Assembly: GCF_052076105.1 (NCBI RefSeq)
Contig: NZ_CP197245.1
Span: 4,092,001 to 4,156,000, forward strand
DNA length: 64,000 bases
Reading direction: 5' to 3'
Source of the DNA: Tardiphaga sp052076105
GTDB taxonomy: Bacteria; Pseudomonadota; Alphaproteobacteria; Rhizobiales; Xanthobacteraceae
The position numbers were made by a program, and so were the translations under genes. Positions 45,158 to 54,519 of the stretch are shown here, one piece after another. The number at the start of each line of letters is the position of its first letter. The stretch's first letter is position 1. The notes beneath the pieces were generated by a model. The model was not told where the DNA came from. It was given only the letters and a program-made list of their open reading frames with translations, and searched no databases.

Positions 45158-46017
45158 CACGCCGTGAACCCCAGAGCGACATTGGCGGCGTCGGCATGCG
45201 ACACGATGATGCCGCCGACATAGGGCTTGAAGGAAATGCCGGCCGCATCCAATACGGCGCGCGGCGTATCGAGCGACGCCACCTTGAACACCAGAGCGAC
45301 CATACGGTCTGTGCCGTCCTCGCTGACCAACGCCGCACCGGCATAGCAATCCGCGACGGCTGCAGGATCGAGCACAAGAATCGTCGCGCCACCAGCACTG
45401 AACGAAAATCCGCCAGCTATCGGCGTTAACAGCGGCGCACCAAACATGCGCTCATACAGCGCTGCAGTTCGCGCCGGCTGCTGCGAGGCGATGACAAATT
45501 CGACAATTTCAGTGGCACCATTGGCATGTGCCTGCCATTCGGGACGCCACACCAGTTCCGGCGTATCGTGATGGCAGAAGAAAGTACGCCCATTCTGCAC
45601 TTCCTCGCCCGCCACGCGGATGACCTTGAAACGCGCATCTTGGGCGCCGCCCGGCAATTCGACCGGCCGCGCAAAGCTCATTGGCTCCAGGACGGGAACC
45701 GCATTGTCTTTCAGCGTCGCATAAACCAGATCGGCATCGACAGATTTGAAAACGAGCCCGCTCAATCCCGGCGGATGCGCCCAGAGATCGGCACGCATCG
45801 TCTCCCGCCCCGGCAGGTAGCCGAGCAATTCGAGATAGTTCGTACCAAAGATTGCAAGGTTGTTACTGGAGCCGAGCGTATGGTGACCGCGCTCCGTCAG
45901 CTGAAAGCCGAGGCGAGCATATTGTGCAGCAGCCTCATCGAGCTGGCCCATCACGTTGATGACGACGTGATCGAGGACAGGCGATATCTTACGCTGGACA
46001 GCACGCGTATCACTCAT
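45157..46017 (-). CDS. Glyoxalase-like VOC protein (PF13468 type)
   Basis: 286 residues. The family's N-terminal pattern is clear: LDHVVINVMGQLDEAAAQYA, LGFQLTERGHHTLGSSN and NYLELLGYLPGRE. A second VOC repeat follows after about residue 165 (EIVEFVIASQQPARTAALYE). The fold often binds a divalent metal; reactions vary and the substrate is unknown. It is the first intact gene of the cluster reading from the upstream end. Confidence 0.82.
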   Translation of the reverse strand: MSDTRAVQRKISPVLDHVVINVMGQLDEAAAQYARLGFQLTERGHHTLGSSNNLAIFGTNYLELLGYLPGRETMRADLWAHPPGLSGLVFKSVDADLVYATLKDNAVPVLEPMSFARPVELPGGAQDARFKVIRVAGEEVQNGRTFFCHHDTPELVWRPEWQAHANGATEIVEFVIASQQPARTAALYERMFGAPLLTPIAGGFSFSAGGATILVLDPAAVADCYAGAALVSEDGTDRMVALVFKVASLDTPRAVLDAAGISFKPYVGGIIVSHADAANVALGFTA

Positions 46018-46092
46018 ACAGAAACCTCATTCCGTCCCAAATTCGTGAATTCAGCAAGATTGGTGCCAATCCGGACATCCATCACAACAGCG

Positions 46093-46817
46093 TCATGCAG
46101 CACGTGGTCGCGGCTCTTCTTTCGACGTTGAAAAGGCGAGCGCCGCATCCGCATGCAGAATCGTTGAATCGAATACCGGAAGATCGATGTGCTCGGGGCC
46201 GACCAGCAGGCAGATCTCCGTGCATCCAAGGATCACGCTATCGGCGCCACGCGCTTTTCCGCGTGCGATCGCATCAAGATAAAGGCGGCGCGATTCATCG
46301 CGAACAACGCCTTGGCATAGTTCATCGAAGATGATGTCGTGAATAAACGCGCGATCGTCTGCGGCGGGAATGACGGGATCGAGCCCGAAACCTTCGCGCA
46401 ATCGCGTCACGTAGAAATCCTGCTCCATGGTGTAGCGCGTTGCCAGAAGCAAGGGCCGCTGCAGCCCTGCGGCCTTCACCGCAGCGCCCGTCACGTCGGC
46501 AATATGAAGCAGCGGGATTGACACTGCTTGCTGTACTTCGTCGGCAAGTTTGTGCATCGTGTTGGTGCAGATCAGAATGCAGCCAGCACCGCCTCCTTCC
46601 AGATCGCGGGCGATGTCAGCAAGAACCTGGCAGGCCTCGTCCCAACGCCTTGCTTCTGCAAGCTCACAATCGCGTCGAAATTGATCGAGCGCATCAGAAT
46701 ATCCGCGGAGTGAAGCCCGCCGAATTCGGCTCGCACCTGCTCATTCAGCCGACGGTAGTAAACCGCAGTACTTTCCCAGCTCATTCCGCCAATCAAACCA
46801 ATCGTGCGCATTGCCAT
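46093..46817 (-). pseudogene. Aspartate/glutamate racemase, disrupted by a single-base frameshift
   Basis: The N-terminal part (from MAMRTIGLIGGMSWESTAVY at 46817) and C-terminal part (DEVQQAVSIPLLHIADVT, then SVILGCTEICLLVGPEHI) lie in different frames. Reading across the join, a missing base near 46654-46657 turns an expected LQEARRWDEA-like segment into LQKQGVG. Restoring one base rejoins the frame through ICTNTMHKLAD. The first catalytic Cys (ICTNT) lies in the gap region, absent from both partial frames, and the second Cys (LGCTE) is in the C-terminal part, so neither piece should be active. The restored protein would be about 241 residues, normal for the family. A sequencing error is the main alternative. 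Confidence 0.88.
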
Positions 46818-47408
46818 TGCTCGTTCTGTCCAGTCGATGTGCTTGACGGGAACGATAGCATTGGGACCGCGCAACCCGATTGCGGATCTCGGTCATCATA
46901 CTCAGTTTACCTGAGAAGAAACTTCATAGTTCGATCGATCGGCGGAATAGGATTTCAAATTTTTCATTCCGCCGCATCAACGTTTCTTCACTCAGTCCTG
47001 ACAGACCAGAATGATGCAGCGACGTGAAGGCATCGGGATTTGCTGCGCGTCGCACGAAATCTCACTGCCCGAGAAAATACGGAGGTCGACCTGAACCAGC
47101 AGTAGAACTCAGTGCAACTCGACACGTATGCGGATTGGCGATTGTCTTGCTCAGAAACAAACGAGGCCGCCTCCTGGAGGGAAAGGCGACCTCGTGGAGC
47201 GCGCGAATGCCCTCGCGCCGGTCCATGTGCTCTGGGGAAGAGCACCCTATTTGATCATGCCGCCCGCTTTGGTGTGTGACGACGACATGACACGGCATGT
47301 GACAGTTGATCGCATCGACGGTGTATCACTTGTGGTCGCTCGACCTGCCTCCTTCACCGTGAATATGTTTTTGATCGCAGCACACGGTGCGGTTGCTGAA
47401 TGTTCTGC
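46818..47408. other. Intergenic region between racemase pseudogene and feruloyl-CoA-synthase-like gene
   Basis: About 590 bp without a supported gene. It contains a minus-strand terminator-like hairpin (47152-47194) and a second hairpin at 47227-47245 with 7-bp arms (GTGCTCT and AGAGCAC). The promoter for the racemase cluster should lie between 46818 and about 47150. Confidence 0.5.
47152..47194 (-). terminator. Rho-independent terminator downstream of the box operon
   Basis: On the minus strand CGAGGTCGCCT pairs with AGGCGGCCTCG (11 bp with one G-U) around an 11-nt loop, followed at once by TTTGTTTC. It lies 215 nt after the feruloyl-CoA-synthase-like stop and would end the boxC-B-A-fcs transcript. 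Confidence 0.7.
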
Positions 47409-49301
47409 CTAGGCTTGGCGAGCGTATTGCTCGACGTTCGCGCAGACTATCACGCGGCCTGAGACGCCTCTGTTCAGATCTTCCACGTCGGCTACGCGGC
47501 GCGCGAGAACGGCGCGCTGGTTGACATAGCCCTTGTCAGTAATCTCGCCGCCATCGACAGATAACGGCTCTGCCAGCAAGAGCGCGCAAGTCGCATAGGT
47601 GGAAGACCCTCCGCCTGCCAACTTCAATTTTGCCAGCCCCTTCTCGATGGACGAACGCACATTTTCGCAACCGAGCACGGCATCGATGCTCGCTGTTTCC
47701 GGCAGACCGGACACCGCGCGGCAGGCAGCCAGGTTGGGAACAAGAAGGAAGCGCACATCCTCGCCGCCATGCCCGGCCACGACAATGTCCTGAACCAGTG
47801 GCGCTAACGCGGAGATTCCCGCCACGCGCAACGTTCCGACATTGACCCATGTGCCCGATGTCAGCTTGAAATCCTCGGCGATGCGCCCGTCGAACAGTAG
47901 GCCCTGCTCCGGATGGGTCGAGTCTGCAAATGCAACGGCATCACCGATCAGATAGAAGCCGTCTGCATCGAAAGCTTTCGCAGTGAGGTCCGGCGCCTTC
48001 CAATAGCCCGGCGTCACATTGGGCCCGCGCACCCGCACCTCGAACTTGCCGTCCGATGGCACGAGCTTTAGCTCCGTACCGGGAACCGGTACGCCTATAT
48101 TGCCCGATCGTGGTGCCTGAAAATGACAATCGGTTGCGAGTGGCGATGTTTCCGTCGATCCCCAGGCGGAAACCATCGGCAACGGGCGTCCGATTGTCTC
48201 GATGGAGAGTGTCTCCAGCGCCAACCATGTGCTCTGCGGCAAGGCCGCACCGGCATAAAAGACGAACTTGACCTCGTTGAAGAAGCGCTGTCGTAATCCA
48301 TCGTCTTTCCGCAGGGCTGCGATAAGCATGTCGAAGCCGCGCGGCACGTTGAAATAGACCGTCGGCATGACGCTCCACAGATTGGCGAGGGATGTCGCGA
48401 ACAATCCGGGCGCGGGCTTGCCGCTATCGATGTAAAGCGTTCCGCCGCTGCGAAGCACCATATTGAAATTGTGATTTCCTCCAAAGGTATGGCTCCATGG
48501 CAACCAGTCGAGAAGGACGAGCTCGCTCTGCGGCGCTTCGAGAAACGGCCAGGTCTGCGCCTTGGCCTGCTGGCTCGAAGTCAACATGCGCTGGGTATTG
48601 ATGACCGCCTTCGGCGCGCCGGTCGATCCCGACGTGAACAGAAATTTGGCGATCGTATCGGCATTGATCTCTTCGAAAGCACGATAGATGGCCGCGCTGA
48701 CCGGCGTCGCGACCACATCGCCATATGACCATCCCGCTCCGCCGGCCGCGCCACCGCCGATGACGGTGGCGGCGTGAAACGGGGCGATCGCAGCGAGGGC
48801 CGGACCGAACCGCTGCAAATCCGAGACGTAGATGGCACCGGGATCGAGAAGTAGAATTGCGCCACGCAGCTTTTCGAAGTCCTGCGACATCAGCGAATAT
48901 GCTGGCGAAATCGCAGCAACGGGCACACCGACATGCATCGCTGCCAGGGCTAGGACCGCATGTTCGATGCCGTTGTCCGATAGGACCGCGAGAGGCCGCT
49001 GCGCACTCATCTCTTGTGCAAGAATCCAGCTACCCGCGCTGCGCACCCGCCGAAGCGTCTCGGCATAACTCAGCGTCACCCAGGGCAAATCTGGACTGGA
49101 CCGCTCCGCCAGAAAGGTCCGCTCCGGTGCTTCTTGTGCCCAGTGTTCGAGCCAGTCCCCGACACAACGCGCATAGGGACGCAGCGCTGTATCGGACCGC
49201 AGCACGACCGTTCCGTCGGCATGCGGCTCGGCGATTACGGATGGTGTCAGGAAGAATACACCGTGCGTGTCAGATCCATCGCTGCCGCTCGAAGCCATCA
49301 T
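47409..49301 (-). CDS. Feruloyl-CoA-synthase-like aryl/acyl-CoA ligase
   Basis: 630 residues from the ATG at 49301, with GGGGGAG just upstream. Adenylate-forming motifs: P-loop KFLFTSGSTGAPKAVINTQR, SAWGSTETSPLAT, and the family-specific C-terminus GEITDKGYVNQRAVLARR. The size and C-terminus match feruloyl-CoA synthases rather than benzoate-CoA ligases. It follows boxA by 86 bp in the same direction, so it may feed another aromatic acid, such as a cinnamate or substituted benzoate, into the benzoyl-CoA route (inference). Confidence 0.88.
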   Translation of the reverse strand: MMASSGSDGSDTHGVFFLTPSVIAEPHADGTVVLRSDTALRPYARCVGDWLEHWAQEAPERTFLAERSSPDLPWVTLSYAETLRRVRSAGSWILAQEMSAQRPLAVLSDNGIEHAVLALAAMHVGVPVAAISPAYSLMSQDFEKLRGAILLLDPGAIYVSDLQRFGPALAAIAPFHAATVIGGGAAGGAGWSYGDVVATPVSAAIYRAFEEINADTIAKFLFTSGSTGAPKAVINTQRMLTSSQQAKAQTWPFLEAPQSELVLLDWLPWSHTFGGNHNFNMVLRSGGTLYIDSGKPAPGLFATSLANLWSVMPTVYFNVPRGFDMLIAALRKDDGLRQRFFNEVKFVFYAGAALPQSTWLALETLSIETIGRPLPMVSAWGSTETSPLATDCHFQAPRSGNIGVPVPGTELKLVPSDGKFEVRVRGPNVTPGYWKAPDLTAKAFDADGFYLIGDAVAFADSTHPEQGLLFDGRIAEDFKLTSGTWVNVGTLRVAGISALAPLVQDIVVAGHGGEDVRFLLVPNLAACRAVSGLPETASIDAVLGCENVRSSIEKGLAKLKLAGGGSSTYATCALLLAEPLSVDGGEITDKGYVNQRAVLARRVADVEDLNRGVSGRVIVCANVEQYARQA

Positions 49302-49387
49302 TTCTCTCCCCCGTGACACGCCCGCTTTTGTTTTTATTCGGGCTATTCAATTGGTCCCGCCATTTACGGCCCGGATCGGACACGACA

Positions 49388-50581
49388 TCAGTACGTCTCG
49401 ACATGATAGCGCCCACTGCCGCGCATCACTGTTTTCAGATCCGACCAATCCATCGAAGCGGCGCGGCAGATATCCGCGAACGCCTCTTCGACGCCGCTCT
49501 CCATACCTTTCAACCCGCAGATATAAACGTGAGTATGCCCGCTCTGAAGGAGGGACGTGATCGCCGCAGCCTCACTCCGGATTCGATCCTGCACATAGAC
49601 TCGCGGTTCGCCGGGGACGCGCGAATAACAGAAATGTTTGCCCAGCAAGGCATCCGGGACTTTCTGCAGCGGGCCGAAATAAGGAAGCTCCTCGGGACGG
49701 CGCGCACCAAAGAAGAGCAAAAGCCGCCCCGGCGCGTCGGGCATCGCACGACGACGACGCTCGGTGAAACCACGAAATGGCGCTGATCCGGTGCCGGTAC
49801 AGACCATCAGCACATTTGCGGCGGGATCGTTCGGCAGCAGAAAGGTGGCCCCGAACGGTCCAGTGACCTCAACCTTGGCGCCGCGCGGCAGATCGCACAG
49901 GTAATTCGAACACACCCCGTCGGGCTCGCGCTTTACCGTTAGCGCAAGATTGTTGGTGTTCGGCTTCTCACCGTCGCGTGAGCTCGCGATGGAATAGAGC
50001 CGCACCTGATGCGGCTTGCCGTCGGCGTCTAGACCCGGCGTAACGATGCCGATGCTCTGGCCCTCGAGGATGGGAAACGGCTGCTCGCCAAAATCCAGGA
50101 TAATGTGGCGCACATCGGAGTCGGCCGTCGCATGCGTGAGCCGGAAATTGCCGGTCACCGTGGCCAGCGCAGGCTTGCCGCGATTGTAGAGATTGACCGA
50201 CGCCTTGCTCGATGACGGCGGCGCGACGGGCTTTCCGCCTAGCCCCTTACGAGCTTCTTCGAGCAGTGCACCGATTTCATCTTCCAGCGCCTCGATGGCG
50301 CCTGCGCCGGCGTTGTTGTCGGCGATCTCCTCCTGCGCCGGCAAATCGCTCCAGGAGAACTGCTCGTCGAGCGAATACGGCGTCGCAACGACGCGCCAAT
50401 TGTCGATCGCGCCGGTCGGGCACGGCGAAATGCAGTCCATGCAGTAATTGCAGATTTCGGCATTGACGACATAATTGTTGTCGTCATGCGTCACCGCATC
50501 GACCGGGCAGCTCTCCTCGCAGGTATTGCACCTGATGCAGATTTCCGGATCGATCAGGTGCTGTTTGAGAGGCGCATTCAT
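49388..50581 (-). CDS. boxA: Benzoyl-CoA 2,3-epoxidase reductase component
   Basis: 397 residues from the ATG at 50581 (MNAPLKQHLIDPEIC). Two 4Fe-4S motifs at the N-terminus, CIRCNTCEESCP and CNYCMDCISPCP, are followed by a ferredoxin-NADP-reductase-like module: QVRLYSIASSRDGE for FAD and VCTGTGSAPFRGF for NADPH. It passes electrons from NADPH to the BoxB epoxidase. It lies 81 bp after boxB. Longer frames upstream are not homologous. Confidence 0.95.
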   Translation of the reverse strand: MNAPLKQHLIDPEICIRCNTCEESCPVDAVTHDDNNYVVNAEICNYCMDCISPCPTGAIDNWRVVATPYSLDEQFSWSDLPAQEEIADNNAGAGAIEALEDEIGALLEEARKGLGGKPVAPPSSSKASVNLYNRGKPALATVTGNFRLTHATADSDVRHIILDFGEQPFPILEGQSIGIVTPGLDADGKPHQVRLYSIASSRDGEKPNTNNLALTVKREPDGVCSNYLCDLPRGAKVEVTGPFGATFLLPNDPAANVLMVCTGTGSAPFRGFTERRRRAMPDAPGRLLLFFGARRPEELPYFGPLQKVPDALLGKHFCYSRVPGEPRVYVQDRIRSEAAAITSLLQSGHTHVYICGLKGMESGVEEAFADICRAASMDWSDLKTVMRGSGRYHVETY

Positions 50582-50662
50582 GACAAATCCCGCGCGTGCC
50601 ATCGAGACCGGCAAGCGGCGAAGTGGCCTTGACGACAGCCCACTCGCCGCATGCAAACGGTG

Positions 50663-52108
50663 CTAGGCCGCAATCTTCACGTATTCGAAATCGCCGGGCT
50701 TGTTGTCGATGCCGACCTTCGGCGCCGAAATCCAGCTGGCGAACTTGCCCGGCTCACTTACCGGCGTCATCAGCGAGGCGATGAAATCACCGTCCTCATC
50801 TGACGGCAGATACTCGTTCTTCGCTTTCGCCCAGGCGGCATCGCTCATGATGATCCCCTTCGGGGAGGCGTTCACATCGCGGAATTCGCCGATCTGGCGA
50901 TGGAACGCGGTGTGAGGTAGATCGAAGCGGAAATTAACGCCAGCCTTCTCGATGATCTTGTTCCAGCGCTCGACGCCCTTGGCGCAATCCGCCGTGTAGT
51001 CGTCACGCAGGCGCATATTGAGGGCGGTGAGCGCTGGCTCGTCCACCAGCTTGATTTCACCATCGACGAATTTCAGGACCTGATAGATGTCGTTGGTGAG
51101 CTGGTGATCGTCCTCGATCTTGGTCTCCTGGAATCTTCCCTTCAGCCCGGAATTGTAGAAATTCGCGGCATTGGTCGAGACTTCCGAACCGAACAGGTCG
51201 AGCGACAGCGAATAATGCAGGTTCATCTTCTTCTGCATGGTCGGCAGATCGATCACGCCAAGCGCGCGGATTCTCTCGATAGCATTGGGATCCTCAATCC
51301 CCGCCGCCTTCATCGCTTCGCAGGTTCGCTGCAACACGCGGCCGACACCGGTCTCACCGACGAACATGTGATGCGCTTCTTCCGTCAACATGAAGCGGCA
51401 GGTGCGCGACAGCGGATCGAAGCCGGATTGGGCGAGACTCTCCAACTGCATCTTGCCGTCACGATCGGTGAAGAAGGTGAACATGAAGAAGGATAGCCAG
51501 TCTGGTGTGGCCTCATTGAATGCACCGAGCATGCGCGGCGCATCGGCATCGCCCGAGCGGCGACGGAGAAGATCGTCGGCCTCCTCGCGTCCGTCGCGGC
51601 CGAAATATTTCTGCAGCAGATAGACCATCGCCCAGAGATGGCGCCCCTCTTCCACATTGACCTGGAACAGGTTGCGCAAGTCGTAGAGCGACGGCGCGGT
51701 CTGGCCAAGATGACGCTGCTGCTCGACCGAAGCCGGCTCGGTATCGCCCTGGATCACAACGAGGCGGCGGAGCATCGCACGATATTCGCCAGGGACTTCC
51801 TGCCAGGCAGGTTCGCCCATATGTCGCCCGAAATTCACCTTGCGCTCGGTATCCTGCGGCGCCAGCAACACGCCCCAGCGGTATTCGGGCATCTTCACAT
51901 AGTCGAACTTCGCCCAGCCTTTGGGATCGACTGAAATTGCGGTGCGCAGATAAACGAGGGATTCCTGAAAGCCCTCGGGGCCCATGTCGTTCCACCAATC
52001 AAGATAGCCGGGATGCCAGCCCTCGAGTGCCTTCAGCACCTGCCGATCCTCGGCGAGATTCACGTTGTTCGGGATCTTCGTGCTGTAATCGACGTTCATG
52101 ATGTTCAT
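50663..52108 (-). CDS. boxB: Benzoyl-CoA 2,3-epoxidase, oxygenase component
   Basis: 481 residues, full length. Diiron-carboxylate ligands are visible in VEEGRHLWAMVYLLQKYF and LTEEAHHMFVGETG (Glu-x2-His pairs). The N-terminus NVDYSTKIPNNVNLAEDRQ and IEDPNAIERIRALGVIDLP are BoxB-specific. It forms 2,3-epoxybenzoyl-CoA with O2 and electrons from BoxA. The start at 52108 has GGGAG nine bases upstream; an ATG at 52099 is also possible. Confidence 0.96.
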   Translation of the reverse strand: MNIMNVDYSTKIPNNVNLAEDRQVLKALEGWHPGYLDWWNDMGPEGFQESLVYLRTAISVDPKGWAKFDYVKMPEYRWGVLLAPQDTERKVNFGRHMGEPAWQEVPGEYRAMLRRLVVIQGDTEPASVEQQRHLGQTAPSLYDLRNLFQVNVEEGRHLWAMVYLLQKYFGRDGREEADDLLRRRSGDADAPRMLGAFNEATPDWLSFFMFTFFTDRDGKMQLESLAQSGFDPLSRTCRFMLTEEAHHMFVGETGVGRVLQRTCEAMKAAGIEDPNAIERIRALGVIDLPTMQKKMNLHYSLSLDLFGSEVSTNAANFYNSGLKGRFQETKIEDDHQLTNDIYQVLKFVDGEIKLVDEPALTALNMRLRDDYTADCAKGVERWNKIIEKAGVNFRFDLPHTAFHRQIGEFRDVNASPKGIIMSDAAWAKAKNEYLPSDEDGDFIASLMTPVSEPGKFASWISAPKVGIDNKPGDFEYVKIAA

Positions 52109-52211
52109 GACTGGGATCTCCCGCTGTATTTCTGATCGTTCGAATTGGGCAAGCCACCGACTTGCATTTGTCTGTTGCGTGACACATTGCGCGCCGTTCC
52201 GGTTGCGGGCG

Positions 52212-53900
52212 CTAGACGCGTGTCATATCGAACTGCGCCTTCTGACCGGTGCCGTAGCGACCAAGCGCCCCGTTCTCGCCGACCGCATTGGGTCGCTGGA
52301 AGATCCAGTTCTGCCACGCCGTCAGCCGCGAGAAGATCTTCGATTCCATCGTCTCCGGCCCGACAAAGCGCAGATTGGCTTCCATCCCCGTGAGGCTGTC
52401 GGGTGAGAAGCTGCAGCGTTCTTCGAAGAACACGCGCACCTCATCGTCCCAGTCAATGTCATCAAGCGCGAAGGTGACGAGCCCGAGCTGCTCGGCGGTT
52501 TCCGCATCGAGCGGCTCACCGATCTTCGCCTCGGCGCGCGTGACATCATCCGGATCGGCCTGGAAGCGCGACTGCAGCCGCGTCAGCCCGTGGCTCATCG
52601 GGTAAGGCCCGAAATTCATTGCACTCAATACGATCGCCGGAGGTGCGCGGTTGTCACCCTGCTTCTGGCCGACCAGCATGTAGGAGCGGTCCGCGGCGAA
52701 GACCAGTTCGGCCAGCGTGCCGACAAAACACGACCCCGGCTCGACCAGCGTCACCAGCGTGCGCGAAGTCACATCGATGCGCTTCAGCACGCGCTTCCAG
52801 TATTGCCGGATCTCGTTGACCAGCCAGTGCGCCTTGTGAGTCTCGAGGAAGGCGTCATGAGCCAGTACATTGGCGCCGTCGCCATGCGACTTGAACACCA
52901 GCATGGCTGTCTCAAGTTCATTGATCCGCAGATGCAGAATGGCATCGTCCAGCTCGCGCGCCACCTGCAGCGGCCAGAAGGCGGCGCCCTGCGCGATCAG
53001 TCCACCGATATCCGACGGTGCCGGGCCTTCTGGAGCCTTGATGGAGATGGAAGCAATCCGCTCGGCGCGATTGATATCAACATTGACCAGACCGTAACGA
53101 ATGCCGCCATCGTCGAAGCGGCGTTTCAACGGCGCCAGCTTGAGGCCTTCGCCAGTCCCATTGCGCTTTGACGTCGTCAGGAATTCCTTGGCCCGCTCCG
53201 CGACCTTGGCTTCGAGCTTGCTGTTCGGAATGATGTCATCGATCAGCCGCCACGCCACTGCGCGCTTGCCTTTGATGCCTTCCTCGATGGTGCAGAAATA
53301 ATCTGCATGATCGCGGCGCACCTTGCGCTTGTCGACGACACGCGTCAGGCCGCCGGTGCCTGGCAGCACCGCAAGCAACGGCACTTCCGGCAGCGCCACC
53401 GCCGCCGAGCCATCGTCCGCCATGATGATGTGATCGGTAGCCAGCGCGAGTTCGTAACCACCGCCCGCAGCGGTGCCGTTGATCACCGAAATGAAATGCT
53501 GACCGGAATTTTCGCTCGAGTCTTCAAAGCCGTTGCGGGTCTCATTGGTGAATTTGCAGAAATTGACCTTGTGGGCGTGGGTCGCGCCGGCCAGCATGCG
53601 GATATTGGCGCCAGCGCAGAACACACGGTTCTTGCCGGAGCGCAGCAGCACGACCTTGACCTCGGGATATTCGAAGCGAAGCCGCTGCACGGCATCCGCC
53701 AGTTCGATATCGACGCCAAGATCGTAGGAATTCAGTTTGAGCTGATAACCCTCGAACAGACCGCCATTCTCATCGACATCCATGGTGAGCGTTGCCACGT
53801 CGCCATCGACACTGAGCTTCCAGTGGCGGTAGCGCGACGGATCGGTTTGGAAGTCGATAAACTTGGCGCCGTTCGAGAGAACGCGTTGCTCTGCGGCCAT
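52212..53900 (-). CDS. boxC: 2,3-epoxybenzoyl-CoA dihydrolase (benzoyl-CoA-dihydrodiol lyase)
   Basis: 562 residues, a double-length crotonase-fold protein. The N-terminal half has VLLRSGKNRVFCAGANIRML, ISVINGTAAGGGYELALATD (oxyanion hole) and EVPLLAVLPGTGGLTRVVDK. The C-terminal half is a second crotonase-like domain (LVEPGSCFVGTLAELVFAAD). It opens the epoxidised ring hydrolytically, giving an aliphatic CoA ester and formate. It is the first gene of boxC-B-A-fcs; an operator-like sequence lies 58-67 bp upstream. Confidence 0.96.
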   Translation of the reverse strand: MAAEQRVLSNGAKFIDFQTDPSRYRHWKLSVDGDVATLTMDVDENGGLFEGYQLKLNSYDLGVDIELADAVQRLRFEYPEVKVVLLRSGKNRVFCAGANIRMLAGATHAHKVNFCKFTNETRNGFEDSSENSGQHFISVINGTAAGGGYELALATDHIIMADDGSAAVALPEVPLLAVLPGTGGLTRVVDKRKVRRDHADYFCTIEEGIKGKRAVAWRLIDDIIPNSKLEAKVAERAKEFLTTSKRNGTGEGLKLAPLKRRFDDGGIRYGLVNVDINRAERIASISIKAPEGPAPSDIGGLIAQGAAFWPLQVARELDDAILHLRINELETAMLVFKSHGDGANVLAHDAFLETHKAHWLVNEIRQYWKRVLKRIDVTSRTLVTLVEPGSCFVGTLAELVFAADRSYMLVGQKQGDNRAPPAIVLSAMNFGPYPMSHGLTRLQSRFQADPDDVTRAEAKIGEPLDAETAEQLGLVTFALDDIDWDDEVRVFFEERCSFSPDSLTGMEANLRFVGPETMESKIFSRLTAWQNWIFQRPNAVGENGALGRYGTGQKAQFDMTRV

Positions 53901-53957
53901 GCTCCACCCTTTGACAGTCTTGATTTATATGCGCCGTGCGCCTTGGCTATACGCACA

Positions 53958-53967
53958 ATAATTCATA
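53958..53967. promoter_or_regulatory. Partial operator upstream of boxC
   Basis: ATAATTCATA (minus strand TATGAATTAT) repeats 10 of the 15 bases found identically before bclA/boxR and livK2. The other palindrome arm is altered here (TGTG in place of AATT on the minus strand). It sits 58-67 bp before the boxC ATG. Confidence 0.5.
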
Positions 53968-54013
53968 AAATCGGGAGCGCCTAGGAAAATCGGACAAAAT
54001 CATGCATTTTATT

Positions 54014-54508
54014 TCATATTCGGATGATATTGATCAGACCCCGCTCGGCCTCGTCGATCACCAGTTGATGCGCGATCGCAGACGCCAGCGCCGCGATGGG
54101 AAAGTGCTCGGAAAAGCTTCCGGCAATACCCGCTGGCGGGCGTAGGGCGAGTTCATCGAGTTCGGACAATGCGTCCTGCAACAATCGATGTGCCGCGCGC
54201 GGCCGTTGCAGACTGAGTTTCAGATTGGCATTGGCAACCTGAATACAGGCGCGAAGCAGAATCCGGTCGCGCCCTCTTTGCGGCGCGACCTTCCAGACGG
54301 CCTCGAGAATTTCGTGAGCCTCCCAGAAGAATCCGGCATCGTTGAGCGCGAGCCCATAACGCAACGCCGGATCGTCCGCCGGAACGACCCCTGCATAACG
54401 CATCGGGACCAGTGCCTTGGCCTGCGCGAGCGTGTCGTGATCGGCCTCTGTCTTTCTGTCGAGCCGATGGGGCCAGCGCGGCATCGCGAGATCCGGAGCC
54501 CTGACCAA
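54014..54508 (-). CDS. DUF309 family protein
   Basis: 164 residues. The DUF309 core is visible: RYGLALNDAGFFWEAHEILE then AVWKVAPQRGRDRILLRACI and QVANANLKL. The family has a helical fold of unknown function. It lies 11 bp after the alpha/beta hydrolase and is the last gene of bclA-hydrolase-DUF309, so co-expression with benzoate activation is likely. The N-terminal 40 residues are less conserved and the true start could be the Met at residue 9. Confidence 0.8.
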   Translation of the reverse strand: MVRAPDLAMPRWPHRLDRKTEADHDTLAQAKALVPMRYAGVVPADDPALRYGLALNDAGFFWEAHEILEAVWKVAPQRGRDRILLRACIQVANANLKLSLQRPRAAHRLLQDALSELDELALRPPAGIAGSFSEHFPIAALASAIAHQLVIDEAERGLINIIRI

Positions 54509-54519
54509 GACCTTGCTGC

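Noticed and set aside
46093..46817. Programmed ribosomal frameshift in the racemase gene
   Set aside because: No canonical slippery heptamer or stimulatory structure seen; family members are single-frame, so mutation or sequencing error is simpler.
46988..47298. Short minus-strand frames between the racemase and the feruloyl-CoA-synthase-like gene
   Set aside because: They overlap the terminator hairpins, are Arg/Cys-rich and match nothing I recognise.
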